DNA of 64,000 nt, taken from NCBI RefSeq assembly GCF_010093535.1, contig NW_022985168.1, positions 1,390,537 through 1,454,536 of the forward strand, given 5' to 3'. A program made the position numbers and the translations under genes. This document shows, piece after piece, positions 44,486-56,176 of this stretch. The notes below the pieces were generated by a model. That model had not been told where the DNA came from. It did not search any database and worked only from the letters and a program-made list of their open reading frames with translations. The DNA is from Lindgomyces ingoldianus (Eukaryota > Ascomycota > Dothideomycetes > Pleosporales > Lindgomycetaceae). Positions within the stretch are counted from its first letter, which is position 1, and the number at the start of each line of letters is the position of its first letter.

Positions 44486-45475
44486 ATGGTGAACACGCAT
44501 ACACGTGCGCACGTGGCCGGCAGCGGGCCTGTGCCGATCCGGAGCAGCCCCGGCTCCATCCTTGAAGATCCCGATGCCTCAGCCGAGAAATTTACTGCGA
44601 CAGATGAGCACGATGAATTCACGATTGAAGTCGCACCGCCCTTGAGTCGGAGGGAGAAGCGAAAACTGAAGAAACAAAGAGACCTAATCGACTCCCCTGC
44701 ACAATCCAATTCCCCGATTTCTACAGCATCCAGCAACGCCACTCCTCCAAACGACCCGCCTAAGAACCGCACACTAAACCGCACACAACCCTCTACTTCG
44801 ATCTCGATACCTAGATCGCTCTCCACAATGCCACCGCCGGCCCTCAACCACCCCCTCCTAGTCTGCTCCCTCGGCAACCCCGGTCCCGCCTACAAAAATA
44901 CCCTCCATTCCACTGGCCACTACCTTCTCACCTACCTCCACGCGCGCAAGCCCTACAACTCCTTCAAATTAGAACTATCAGGCCTAACCGCACGTCCCAA
45001 ATCCGAGCGTTTCGATTCCTTCCACATAATCAAAGGGTTCCAAAAATCCTCAGATGTGGAGCCCGAGGACAACTTCGTGTTCTGGCAGTCGCAAACACTC
45101 ATGAACGTGTGCGGCCGCAGCGTGCGGAAAGCATGGGATAAGTATCGGCGGGAGATGGAGGGACAGGGGCGAGAACCTAGGTTGGTGGTGTTGCATGATG
45201 AGTTGGAAAGTCCATTGGGGGAAGTGAAGACACGGGATGGGAGCAGTAGTGCAAGGGGACATAATGGCGTGAAGAGTTGTCAAGAGCATTTGCAGGGCGT
45301 GAAGTTTTGGCGGGTGACGGTGGGGATTGGAAGACCAGAGAGTAGGGATTCAAAGGTTGTGGCGGAGTATGTGCTAAGGAGGATGGGGTATAAGGAGGAG
45401 AAGGCATTGGAGAGGGCCGCGGGGCCAGTTATGGGGCAGTTGAGGTTGATTAGTGAGGGGAGGATAAAAGTCTGA
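44486..45475 (+). CDS. peptidyl-tRNA hydrolase (Pth1 type) with N-terminal extension
   Basis: Releases tRNA from peptidyl-tRNAs dropped by ribosomes. Intronless, 329 residues. The catalytic core begins at about residue 120: LLVCSLGNPGPAYKNTLHST (active-site Asn and His), LMNVCGRSV (second Asn), LVVLHDELESPLG (Asp), RGHNGVKS and VTVGIGRPE. The core is 210 residues, close to bacterial Pth. The first 114 residues are extra: polar, with a basic SRREKRKLKKQR cluster and long S/T/N/P-rich runs. The Met at 44828 (MPPPALNHPLLV) would start a minimal enzyme, so two forms from alternative starts are possible; the extension could target the longer one (the basic cluster would suit nucleolus or mitochondrion), but this is inferred. 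Confidence 0.92.
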   Translation: MVNTHTRAHVAGSGPVPIRSSPGSILEDPDASAEKFTATDEHDEFTIEVAPPLSRREKRKLKKQRDLIDSPAQSNSPISTASSNATPPNDPPKNRTLNRTQPSTSISIPRSLSTMPPPALNHPLLVCSLGNPGPAYKNTLHSTGHYLLTYLHARKPYNSFKLELSGLTARPKSERFDSFHIIKGFQKSSDVEPEDNFVFWQSQTLMNVCGRSVRKAWDKYRREMEGQGREPRLVVLHDELESPLGEVKTRDGSSSARGHNGVKSCQEHLQGVKFWRVTVGIGRPESRDSKVVAEYVLRRMGYKEEKALERAAGPVMGQLRLISEGRIKV

Positions 45476-45998
45476 GCATATGAGTTCAGTTGGGTCGCGT
45501 TAGGTTGTGTATGACAGAGTTGGTACAGAGCATCGAATTTTGAGGAGTTTGGAAGAGTTGGAAATAGTGACAGACTTCCCCTCCCGAAGCAATCTTGACA
45601 AGAGTTTGTAGGATATTGTATAGTATTGTAAGAGACTTAAACATGTCTCAGTGATACCCAATAGATAATACCACTCAGAACCCTAATACCTCAATACTAG
45701 TCCTGTCTTCGGCCTGAATTGGTGCGTCTTGACAATTAAGCCCATTGCAATATAGGCACGAGAAATAAGATTTGGGCAGACTAGGCCTGGCGAAAAACCA
45801 TTGCAATTGTCACACCCAAGTGGTGAGAGCGCTGGATAAAGATACACACTCCAAGTGGATATAATGCTTCCCAAAAAGCCCAAGAACACCATCGCCCATC
45901 CACATTGAGAGCGAACACCATCCAGCAATTCTCGACAGAATAGTGGATACTAACACCACGAGCCGCAAAACTCCCAAGAAGATGAAGAACGAGACAGA
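45476..45998. other. convergent 3' gap, PTH1 / CUT12
   Basis: 523 bp between converging genes; A/T-leaning, with a GTATTGTATAGTATTG near-repeat at 45612. No gene. Confidence 0.4.
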
Positions 45999-47896
45999 TC
46001 ATGAAGCCATTCTCCTCTGCTTCCTCTCCTCCAGCCTCCTCCTAGCTTGTTCCTTTCGGTCTACCGGTAGCGCCACCCTATTCTTTGCCACAAGTGAAGA
46101 ACCCTCCATATGATGTGCCCCATTCTTCGAAACATCGAACTTGGCATCCTGAGGAGCTGATTTCTCAGCGGCATGTTTACTTGACTTAGGTGCTTCGCGC
46201 ACTGCGTCCCGGGGCGCAGGCTTCTCAACACGATGGCTAGTGGCGTCTCGCGCACTAAGGTTGTCGTTTCGAGAGATAGAAACAGACTTTGAAGTGCGCG
46301 AGTGCATCAGCTTACTCGAGTGGAGGGGTTTCTCAGGTCGGGAATATGAGTGCCCACTTGAGATTGGCAAGGCCATCCTATCCATCTGCGGAAGCGGGCT
46401 ATTTTGGAAGGAGCTAGAAAAGTCCGGCTGCATCCATGGGTCGGGGGAAGGCAATGGCAATGGGCTCGACTGGGGAATGGCCGCGGATTTCGTCGGAATG
46501 TTCTCCTTGTTCAGTTGCGGTTGACGGACGCTTAGGGTAGCCTTCTGAGGAAGGTCGATTTGTCGAGGAGTAAGCGTCGTCTTTGAAGGTGGTTCTTCGG
46601 GTCGTGAAGAGGTCATAGAGGATTTGGCGGGTATGAAAGGATAGGCGGAGTCTTGAGCAGTGTTTGATGCTGTTGAATTTGATATCATTGGGTGCGAGGA
46701 CGCATCTGGTATTGACTGCCGGCGGGTTCGACGAGCCTTCGGTGGTGAGTTCTCCTTGTCTTCTGGTAGCAAGCGGGCGGAATAGACCGGCTTAGCTAAG
46801 GTGATGGTCGGAGGTTCGACGGCATGGCGAGAGCGGGGCTCAGAAGCCTTTTTCTGCTCTAAGTGAAGACGGCTAGAATCCCTGCTCGAATCTTCGAAGA
46901 TTTGGAAGGACACTTTACTCTCTTGAACGTCTGAAGACGCCACCGTGAAGGACTTCTCTAATGCCGTTATGCGGCTCTTAAGGGCGGCGATCTCCATGCT
47001 CGCGCGAGCATTCTCCGCCATGGCTTGTCGCAGGCGCTCTTGATAGTCCTTGTTCTGGTCTTCCAGCTCTCGCTCCCTGGTCCTAAATCGTTTTCGCTCC
47101 TCGGTGAGTCGCGTAGCTAGCTCGTTCACCTCACCATCTTTCTTCTTTGCAAAGCTCTTAGCCATCTGCTGTTTCGTGACAAGCTTTCGCATCTCCTTCT
47201 CACTCTTTTCGGCGTATGACTCATACTGCTCTTTCCAATATTTGCCCGATTCTGAACGCGGCGCACCTAGGTCTATCGTGATATCACTGTCATCCTTGGC
47301 TTTAGGTTTCTGACCAGTTTTGGTTTGTGTGGTTGTTCGCGCTTCGTAAAGAGCAGCGGTGAGCTTAGTGTGGGGCTTTTTGTCGATGTCCGCATCCTCC
47401 TTGAGCTCAGTTCCTGGGGTCCAGGGGCTCGGGAACTTTCCAGGGCAGTCATTCGGGATCCCATTTTTCCCTGCATTTGCCCGTTTGCCCTCATTGTCGA
47501 CCACATGTGCTCCAAAGGAGACTGTCTTTCGTCCTTTCGCAGCAGTGCCGGGGGTCATGAGAATGCCGTTGGGCTGTTTCGAGGGTGATGAGAAGAGCAC
47601 ATCCTCTTTCGGGGCAGGTATTTCCGCTGTTTTAGCATTGGCTGCATCTATCTTCTTCTTTTTCTCGAGCTTCTTGCCCATGGTCGCTTCCTCGGCAGCA
47701 GGGGTTCCAAAGATGGCCTGCTTGAAAGCCTTCGCGACGAACTGATGTGCTGGAGTCTCCGGAGGCTCAATGAATGTTGTGTCGTAGGCAGGATCTGTTC
47801 CGGTCAGCTTCACGTTCCACGGAAGGAAAATGCCTTACCTGTCTGAAGGTCCTCCATGACGTTGGTTATCCGCGGGCCCGTAATCCACGAAAACAT
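45999..47896 (-). CDS. cut12: spindle pole body protein, Cut12 family
   Basis: Structural and regulatory spindle-pole protein that in fission yeast links the pole to Polo kinase and mitotic entry. The start exon 47839-47896 (MFSWITGPRITNVMEDLQT) is joined over a 44-bp intron to 45999-47794, giving 617 residues. The conserved N-terminal signature is here: TFIEPPETPAHQFVAKAFK, AIFGTP, GILMTPGTAAKGRKTVSFG and FPSPWTPGT. A long coiled coil runs from about residue 205 to 310 (YWKEQYESYAEKSEKEMRKL to ALKSRITALEKS), then a disordered S/P-rich tail ending in a basic EQARRRLEERKQRR. The family name rests on the TVSFG/PWTPGT block and the overall layout. SP/TP sites in the N-terminus fit CDK phosphorylation (inference). 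Confidence 0.87.
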
Positions 47897-48463
47897 TGTG
47901 GCCTGTAGGGCCGTTGCCGGCTATAGAAGCGATTGGAAGGCCCTCAAAACCCAATTGCCGTTTAGGCGAGGCTGTTCACGAGGTGTGGTGTGGAGGCGGT
48001 CTTGTTTTGGTGGTTTGTTTACCCTCAAAACCGATAGCAGGGCCACCGGAATGCAGGCAAGAATTGTGAAATGTAGCTCCCTCCAACGGTCGCCATGCAA
48101 TTGCGCGATTGAACAACTTACCGATTAGAAAGGCCAAGAAGGTACTATTACGATGTGGTGAGCTCTTGACAATAACGTCACTTAGGAAGTCGAGCTGATG
48201 GTGGACGCGACTGCCAAGCTCACTGTCGCACGGATCGCTATATGCACCTTTACTAATGACTGAGCGGCGAACCATGCTGGTGGCAGTGAAAGGCTTGGTG
48301 ATGATCACCACCACCACCACCACCACCACCACCAAAATCTATTCACTTTCACTTGCAACGTAAATAAAATGTCTGCAGTGTGACCGACTGCAGCTTCGGC
48401 TGCGTGTCTCCTTGTCAACTCTCATCACAGTTGGCATGCTAATCACCCACGACACAGCCCAAC
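47897..48463. promoter_or_regulatory. divergent intergenic region, CUT12 / GCN2
   Basis: 567 bp between two start codons facing apart; contains both promoters and the GCN2 leader. A (CAC)9 microsatellite lies at 48306-48333. GCN2's own translation start follows a GACACAGCCCAACATGGC context. Confidence 0.4.
48306..48333. repeat. (CAC)n microsatellite
   Basis: Nine CAC units in the leader/promoter of GCN2; the complementary strand reads as a run of GTG (poly-Val in one frame), which is not a gene. Confidence 0.9.
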
Positions 48464-51400
48464 ATGGCACCGCCAAAGACTGCTTGGAATAAGATTGTAA
48501 CTAATGCACCATCACAGAAGAATAGCTCAGATGCCCTGGGAAAGTCTCCTGCAAAGTCTCTCGCTAAGGAGAACAAGCCCGGAAAGCAGCCTGCGCTGTC
48601 CCAGCATGTCGATAACAATGAGCAGGCCCAGGAAGACGAAGTCGAAGTCCTGAAAGCTGTTTTCATGGAGGACTTTGAAGAGGTGGAGGTTAGGGGAGCT
48701 TGGAGTGTACGTATTGGCCTTGTTTCCCCAGTTTTGAATGGCTGTTGGTCTATTATTTCATCCAAGTTGCGACCCTTCTCTGCCGCTTACATGATGAGTC
48801 ACACTCGCTACAAAGTAGTTGCTAAGATACATCTTAGAAAACGACCGACCGCGCGTTGCGTTTGAAACTGAAGGCTTTCTCGAGTGACGATATATCCGTC
48901 ACACTGTCTGCAAAGCTTACTGCTACCTATCCTAAGTCATTGCCTACACTGTCACTCAAGGATACTGAGCATCTTCGTCTGAAGACACGACAGAGGCTTG
49001 AAAGTCTTCTCAAGACGAAGCCAAAAGAGCTCGTCGGGGAGGTCATGATACATGAAATAGCCACCTCCATCCAGGATATTCTCGAAGACGAGGTGGCCTT
49101 TCGTGACAATGATAGCACATTTGTCAACCTCGGGGAAGAGCGAGCCGTCCACGAAGCTGTCGCTGCCCAAATTGCGAAGCAACACGAAGAGGAACTCCAG
49201 AAGAAACGAAATGAAGAGAAAGCCGAGGAAGAGCGGGTTCTACAGCAGATGGTTAACGACGAAATGAGGCGCAAAGAGATTGTAGCAAAGAAGAAAACTC
49301 GAGCTACCGGTCAAACACCGGCTCCTTCATACTTCCCTGATGGGCATATCGTCAACCAAGTATCTTTCGACAGGATGATCGTACTTGAGAACGAAGGCCG
49401 GACCATTGAATGTTCTGCCGTCGACGGCCTACTTCCGTTCCGTACGGGACCCGTGACAGAGCAGCTCCTAGTGAAGCCCGCTGGAAGCCCAAACGCAATT
49501 ACCCTCGTATTGAAACGCATCCATGTTAGTAGTTCGAAGCCTTCAGGTAGCGCACAGCTCAAGAAGGTCATTATGGACTTCGAAGAGGAAGTAGAGGACT
49601 TAAAACGCTTGCGCCAGCCCAACATAATGAGTATCCTTGACTTCAAGATAGAGCCGGCTAACAATTCTGGGTGGGAAATCAACATTCTAATGGACTTGGC
49701 AAACAAGGGCTCCCTCGGCGAAAAGCTCGAGGATGATGGCGAGATCGATGTTGCGAAAGTGAGATCCTGGACCATCGATCTCCTTGAAGCGCTGGATTTC
49801 TACCATCGCAACGGCGTGGTTCACAAGAGAATCCACCCAAACAACATCCTTCTCTACAAGGCCCCCAATAGTGGTATCTCCGTGAAACTTTCCGATGCCG
49901 GTTTTCAAGACAGTCTTCACCATCTGAGAGACTTATGTCTGGGGAACCAATATTTTACAACATCTAGATCGGCCTTTTGGGTCCCGGCCGAGCTAGCTCA
50001 GGACGCCCGGCGAACAAGGAAGACAGATGTATGGGACCTCGGTGTTGTCTTCAACCAGATGCTGTTCGGTCTTGAGGCACCACAAAAATACAATTCTCCC
50101 AAGGAACTCTCGGATTCTCTTCAATTAACTGAGCCTTTACAGGAGATTATGCGTAGATTCTTCAAGCCCGATCCAAAGAAGCGGCCTTCTGCATTTGACC
50201 TTATCCCATGCGAGTTTCTGAGGGACGATGTGCCTATTTACGAACATGCCCCATGGCCTGTACGCTCAAGGTTGTCGTCCACTTCCCTTCCAATCAACCG
50301 TCTCCGGCGCGAGTCTTCCGCCGGAGTTGGTGGACCTTTCTCACGGTACGCGAGTGAATGGGTGGAAGCAGGCCGACTTGGTAAAGGTGGGTACGGCGAA
50401 GTTGTCAAAGCCCGCAACAAGACCGACGGCCGCATTTATGCGATAAAGAAAATCAAACAGAAGTCCGCTTCAGCACTCACGGAGGTTTTGTCTGAGGTCA
50501 TGCTACTTTCTCGTCTCAATCACCCGTGTGTTGTACGGTACTACACTGCCTGGCCGGAAGAAGAGATATCTGGAGTTTCAGAGAATGAGGAGGAAACATC
50601 TGCGACTGTGACCGTGGAGGGCTCTAGTTCGGGTCCCGATGTCTCACATAGAGACGCTGGCGGTGACGCCTTCGGGAGGAATACTGGCGGGTTGGACTTC
50701 ATCAGTTCCAGTGGATATCCAAAGATCGAGTTCGGCACCGATGAAGAGTCGGATGAGGATGATGACGGTGCAGTTGTCTTCGCTTCTGAGTCTGGTGAGT
50801 TGCCTCCTGACTTAACCGTTATGTGACAGCCTGCTCATAGAAGGTTATAGATGACGACGCCGAAGCATCGGGTCCTGCTGATCCCCAGTCTCCGGTAAAA
50901 CTCAAACATAGGGTCTCCAGCTCACGCCCTGCTCGTCCGGTAAAAACAACCCTGTACATTCAAATGGAGTTTTGTGAAAAGCAAACCCTCCGCGATCTCA
51001 TACGAAGGGATTTATACGACGACCCCGAAGAGTGCTGGAGGCTATTACGGCAGGTTCTGGAGGGCCTTGCTCATGTTCACAGTCACGGAATCATTCATCG
51101 TGACCTAAAGCCGGACAACATCTTCATTGACGTGGCAAAAACCCCCAAAATAGGAGACTTTGGCCTTGCCACGAGCGGTCAATACCAGAGGACAGACAAG
51201 GGGCCATCGGACAGTAATGCAGACGGAGACATGACTCGTAGTATCGGTACGGCTCTCTACGTTGCTCCAGAGCTGCGCTCTGACGTCACCGGTACCTATA
51301 CCGACAAAGTTGACATGTACTCGATGGGCATTATCTTCTTCGAGATGTGTTATCCTCTGAAGACGGCCATGGAACGGGACCAGGTCATTCGCCAACTCCG

Positions 51401-53537
51401 TGAGAGAAAACATGCATTGCCTAGTGATTTCGAAACACCCGAAAAGTCCCTCCAAGGAAGCATCATTACATCTCTTATCAGCCATAAACCAAGTGAGAGG
51501 CCGAGCTGCGCAGAGCTCCTTCGAAGCGGCAAGGTCCCCATCCAGATCGAGGACGAAGCTGTTAAAGAAGCGCTAAAAGCTCTGTCAGACCGTAATTCGC
51601 CACACTACACCAAAATGATGGCTGCTATATTCTCGCAGAACCCCGATACGCAGGTGAAGGACTTTGCTTGGGATATGGGGGTTGGCGCGGGTTCTCATAG
51701 CATTAAAGCCAACGATGTGATGCTGCAGAGTCTTGTCAAAGATCGTCTAGCCGTAATTTTCCGGGCACATGGGGCAGTGGAGATACAGCGCCAGCTGTTG
51801 TTACCTTGGTCAGACCACTATACGAATAACAACGTTGTAAAACTGTTCGACCCTTCAGGTACTCTTGTGCAGCTACCATACGATCTGACTCTGCCCTACG
51901 CGAGAAGTGTCGGAAGAGGCGCGCCGTTCATTGAGAAGACTTTTACAATCGGGTCCGTCTACCGCGACAGCTACACCGGGGGAGCGCCGCGGAGCAACGG
52001 GGAGGCCGATTTTGACATCTTATCATACGATACCTTGGATCTTGCCCTGAAGGAGGCTGAGGTCCTAAAAGTAATCGATGAGGTTGTCGATGACTTTCCG
52101 TCTCTCGCGTCAACGCAGATGTGCTTCCACTTGAACCATGCCGACATCTTAGAGATGGTGATGGACTTCTGCAGAATCAACATCCCACAGCGGCCAGCGG
52201 TGAAAGAAGTGTTGAGCAAGCTAAACATAGCGAAGCTCAATTGGCAGAATATACGAAACGAGCTACGAGCCCCGGCCGTCGGGGTATCATCGACCTCTTT
52301 AGATGACCTTGCCCTGTTTGATTGGAGAGACACCCCTGAGAGAGCATTCTCGAAATTACGACGTACTTTCCAAGGAACCAAATACTTCGATAAAACTCAT
52401 GCGATCTTTGCACACTTGAGCTCGGTAGTCAGCTACATGAAGCACTGGAACATTAAGCGCAAAATCTACGTCAGTCCACTAAGCAGCTTCAACGAAAAGT
52501 TCTACTCCGGTGGGATCTTGTTCCAGTGCCTTTTTGACACCAAACAGCGAGAGGTTCTTGCAGCTGGCGGACGATACGATAAGCTGATCGAAGAGTATCG
52601 ATCGAAAGGGCTAGGTCAAGGCAGCCCTACTGTGGGATACCACGGTGTTGGCATGAACCTCGGTTGGGACCGGCTCGTGAATTCAATGGCACGGTATTTG
52701 AAGAAGCCAGAGAAGTCAACTTTTCTCAAGAAGCAAGCTGAAGAGGGTAGCCCGGCTGCCTCATGGATGCCTCGACGATGTGACTGTCTCATTGCAAGCT
52801 TAGATCCTGCAGTACTGAGATCGACCGGAGTAAAGATGGTCGCAGAGCTCATTGCTCATGGCTACACAGCTGAACTGGCCATTGATGCTCATTCGATTGA
52901 GGATCTTCTTAGACACTACCGTGACGAGAGACACAGCTGGGTCATTGTTATTAAACATGGGGTTGCAAGCGACAAGCCAGATCTCAAAGTGAAGAGCATT
53001 GGGAAGAAAGAGGATACTGATCTGCGTACTGCAGATCTACTCGGTTACCTCCGCAACGAACTTCGCGATCGAGAGCTGCGAGAGGGTACCGCAGCACAGC
53101 GTTTGTCCAGGGTTGCACCTCCACCTTCTTCAACCGCTCCCTCCGCTTCGAAGGCAAACGTCGACGTTCTCATCTCGCAACATCGCTCCAAGAAGACCAA
53201 TAAATGGAGCATTGTCGAGGCCGCACAAACGCGTTCAGCGGAACTGTTGTCGTCATTTGAGAATGCGCCAATAGCTGCCATCGAGACTAAAGATGAGGTC
53301 ATGAATTTAATTCGTGAGACTAGGCTGAGCGATCCTGATGGCTGGAGAAAGGCCATTCAAAGCTTACCACTTGGAGACCGGAAGTATCTGCAAGACTTGC
53401 ATGATCTGCTCCTGAATTATGCCGCGAATTGGAAGGAGGTCAGTGCTGATGGGGCTGGACGGAGCGGTGAAGGTGGGAAGGCATTCGTGTATAACTTCAG
53501 GACCGGTGGGTGTCTGCTCTACGACTTGGAGAGCTAG
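48464..53537 (+). CDS. GCN2: eIF2-alpha kinase Gcn2 (cpc-3 type)
   Basis: Senses uncharged tRNA in amino-acid starvation and phosphorylates eIF2-alpha, slowing translation while switching on GCN4/cpc-1. Exons 48464-48706, 48838-50794 and 50851-53537 give 1628 residues, full length. Order: RWD domain (about 55-185, Gcn1 binding), a charged coiled coil (KQHEEELQKKRNEEKAEEE), a pseudokinase lacking HRD/DFG (KRIHPNN, SDAGF), the true kinase from about 590 (GKGGYGEVVKARNKTDGRIY, catalytic HRDLKPDN, DFGLA) with the usual acidic insert, a HisRS-like domain from about 990 (TLPYARSVGR, LAAGGRYDKLI) and the C-terminal ribosome/dimerisation region. A stop inside intron 2 would wrongly end the protein at 50826 if the intron were missed. 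Confidence 0.96.
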
Positions 53538-55309
53538 ATCGATAGCTTTGAGCTGGTTCAAGCTCTGGTTGACGGATTAAATCTAGTTAGGTAGGGGACT
53601 AGCGCGCACAACTTCACATGCAAGTAGGCCGGACCGAATAGGTATAGTCTAAGAAGCAGCATAAGTTGCTGATCAAGAAGAATCTCTTCTCTATCTGTTC
53701 CTTAACTTCTGCGATGCGATGCTTCACTTCATCCCTCTTGTCTTGTCCAATCCCTGCGAAAATTTAAAGGGGGGTTATGAATCAGGATAATGATGCTCTA
53801 GTTGTACTGTCCTAAGTAGTATCGCAGTATACAGTCAGTACAACCCTCACGAGCGTTTACACCCCTCAATATTCGTATTAATTTTTAACGTCATACTTCT
53901 AAGCAGTTCTATGCTAATAGCATAGGTTAATCTGCAGAGGAAGGCGATCAAGCAATCTCTATTCAGTTATAGCCCATTGAGCAAATGTCCACAGCAACAA
54001 GTCAAGCTCCTGCTCACCGCCTGTGTGTTTCGTAGACTTCCAGTTCCCTAAATATAGGCTACTTAAGCCTACTTGCTTCGTACCTCGATTCTTCCCACTC
54101 CCCACCACTCTCTCCCCCTTCGGATTCTTCGAGAAGGCTCAGTCTTCCGCTGCCTGTTAGGGGTCGCATCACGTGAGAGATCTTGTGATGCGCCTCCACC
54201 ATTATCTACCTCTCGTTCTGCGAGATTGAAGAGCAATTTTGCTTGCAACCTTTGAGGGGAGTATGGTGCTGCTCGCAGGCGCCCCTGCTACATTCTCTGC
54301 ATTCACCCTCCCACTTTCACTCGGTGAGGCTTGTTCACCTCATTATTTAAAATTACTGTCTACTAAACCTTAACAGCGGCGTTTTTTTGTTCGACGCACG
54401 AACCCTGGCCCCACTCACCTGAAACGCTTCAGCCCAATAGCGCCCGCATGTGGTACTGCTGCCACAGTGAGAGAGTTGTGGCCGAGATTTCTTGAAGATG
54501 TAGATTTCTAGCATTCAAGGTAGGATATCCCAATATTCCCTTGATCAAAGTACCTCACACCTGATACACGTTTATATCTGAATGTACTCTTTCCCGTCAA
54601 GAATCGGTGTTACGAATTTCCGTTGGCATGGTCGAAATTTTGCCATTAGTGTTCTGAGCCTTAAAAAGAGCCTCCACAACCTCAACACCATGGCTACCTT
54701 CACCAGTCCTAAAAAAGGAAAAATGGCCCAAAGATCCCAGACCTCCCCGAAAATCTCCCGGCCTTGCCCCCGAATTTGTGCTACAATAAGTCCTCTTGCT
54801 ATTGTTGATGGGGCTAGAGGGTCTCGACCACAAATACCTACCCATCTCCATCTCTACTTCTTATCACTCAGTCTCGTTCACATCTTCTTTTCTTCTTAGA
54901 ATCTGCGATCTTTGTTCGACCTCCTTCCAGCTTCCGGTTTTACAAGTCCTGCTTCAATTCATCCAGTGCTGGCACTATCTTTTTGCTCTGAGAGCTATCC
55001 TGCTACAACTTTATTTAGCTGTTCCAGCTCCTGCTACTATCATCACCTCTTGTTCCAGTGCTGAGCACCTATCCTGCCCCGGGATCATCGCCGCTTCGAT
55101 TCCATTCATCTCTGCGAGCCACCCGCTGTCATCACATCTTCTTACTATCTTGTAACTCCTTAACGTATCAAAGTACCGACTTTCGTCTCGTCTTCTTCCT
55201 ACATCGCCTGCTCCCGACGTCTAGTTATACGTCTTAAGAGCATTACCTGTTATCTCCACCACACTCTACGGTATATTTTCGACTTCCTTATATTATCTAT
55301 CTCATCTCC
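53538..55309. other. long intergenic region upstream of the small Zn2Cys6 gene
   Basis: 1.77 kb without a supported gene. Short frames near 54582-55155 run through very C/T-rich sequence (CTTCTTTTCTTCTTAG, CTCGTCTTCTTCC), which I read as a long transcribed leader or promoter of the downstream gene. 53760-53980 is A/T-rich. Confidence 0.4.
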
Positions 55310-56176
55310 ATGGCTGCTAAGCGTACCACCCGTACTTCTTCTCACAGGCCTGCCTCCAAGGCCACCTCCCCGGCCCTGTTTCGTGAGAACTCCCCTGATG
55401 TCACTGACTTCAACAACGGCAACAATGGCAATGAGTCTACTGCTAATGCCACCACCACTAAGAAGTCTACCTCCCAGGAGAAATCCACCGTCAAGGAGAA
55501 GCCAGGAACCAAGAACGTTCCTGCCATCGACGAGAAGTCTTCTGTCCTCAAGCCCAAACCCGCCGGCATCATCAAGAAGTCCATCATCGACAAGTCCACT
55601 TCTGCTACCGAGAAGGCCGCCAAAGCCGTCAAGCTCAAGTTCAAGCTCCGCCTCACTCCTCCATTTGGTTCCTCTTCCGACGACGTCATCATCTCCGCTC
55701 CCGCCAAAAGTAAGCGCTCCCAAGTCCCCGCTGCCTGTCTCTCCTGCCGTTCCCGCAAGATCGCATGCGACGGCACTCGTCCCACCTGCAACCGCTGTGC
55801 CGGCCGCGGTCTCACGTGCGAGTACGATGTCGGTGTCGGCGAGACACGCGAGGGTGCACTGCGTCGTCAGGTTGCTGAATCTCAAGCCCGTGTTGCTGAA
55901 TTGGAGCATCAGCTCGCAGCTCAGACCCAGTTAGCAAATGATGCTCTTGCGCAACTCCAGGAGGGTGAACGCGCGTATGGGTATTTGAGGGACCTTGCTA
56001 AGACTAAAGGTGGTGTTAAGGCTATTCATGCTCTAGTCCGCATGGAGAAGAGCTTCCCGGTCCTGGCTAAGCAGATGATGGCGATCGCAGAGCGTGCTGG
56101 AGAGAGGGAGGGTGTAGACTTAGAGGATCGCATTCTGGCCTTGACTGAGGCTGCTATGAAAATCGCTGGCATTTAG
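55310..56176 (+). CDS. small Zn2Cys6 DNA-binding protein
   Basis: Intronless, 288 residues. The first 120 are lysine/serine/threonine-rich and disordered (KKSTSQEKSTVKEKPGTKN). The binuclear zinc cluster is central, about residues 143-171: AACLSCRSRKIACDGTRPTC then CAGRGLTCEYD, with all six cysteines present. A coiled coil follows immediately (LRRQVAESQARVAELEHQLA), likely for dimerising. The C-terminal 90 residues are helical (GVKAIHALVRMEKSFPVLAK) with no recognised fungal_trans regulatory domain, so it is shorter than most such regulators (500-900). Targets unknown. Codon use is strongly biased to C-ending codons in the first two thirds, suggesting good expression. Confidence 0.85.
   Translation: MAAKRTTRTSSHRPASKATSPALFRENSPDVTDFNNGNNGNESTANATTTKKSTSQEKSTVKEKPGTKNVPAIDEKSSVLKPKPAGIIKKSIIDKSTSATEKAAKAVKLKFKLRLTPPFGSSSDDVIISAPAKSKRSQVPAACLSCRSRKIACDGTRPTCNRCAGRGLTCEYDVGVGETREGALRRQVAESQARVAELEHQLAAQTQLANDALAQLQEGERAYGYLRDLAKTKGGVKAIHALVRMEKSFPVLAKQMMAIAERAGEREGVDLEDRILALTEAAMKIAGI

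Noticed and set aside
47976..48335. 119-codon frame starting with a valine run
   Set aside because: The run is the complement of a (CAC)9 microsatellite; no domain follows.
49600..50000. First kinase-like domain of GCN2 as a degraded or frameshifted kinase
   Set aside because: The missing catalytic residues are a known normal property of the Gcn2 pseudokinase domain.
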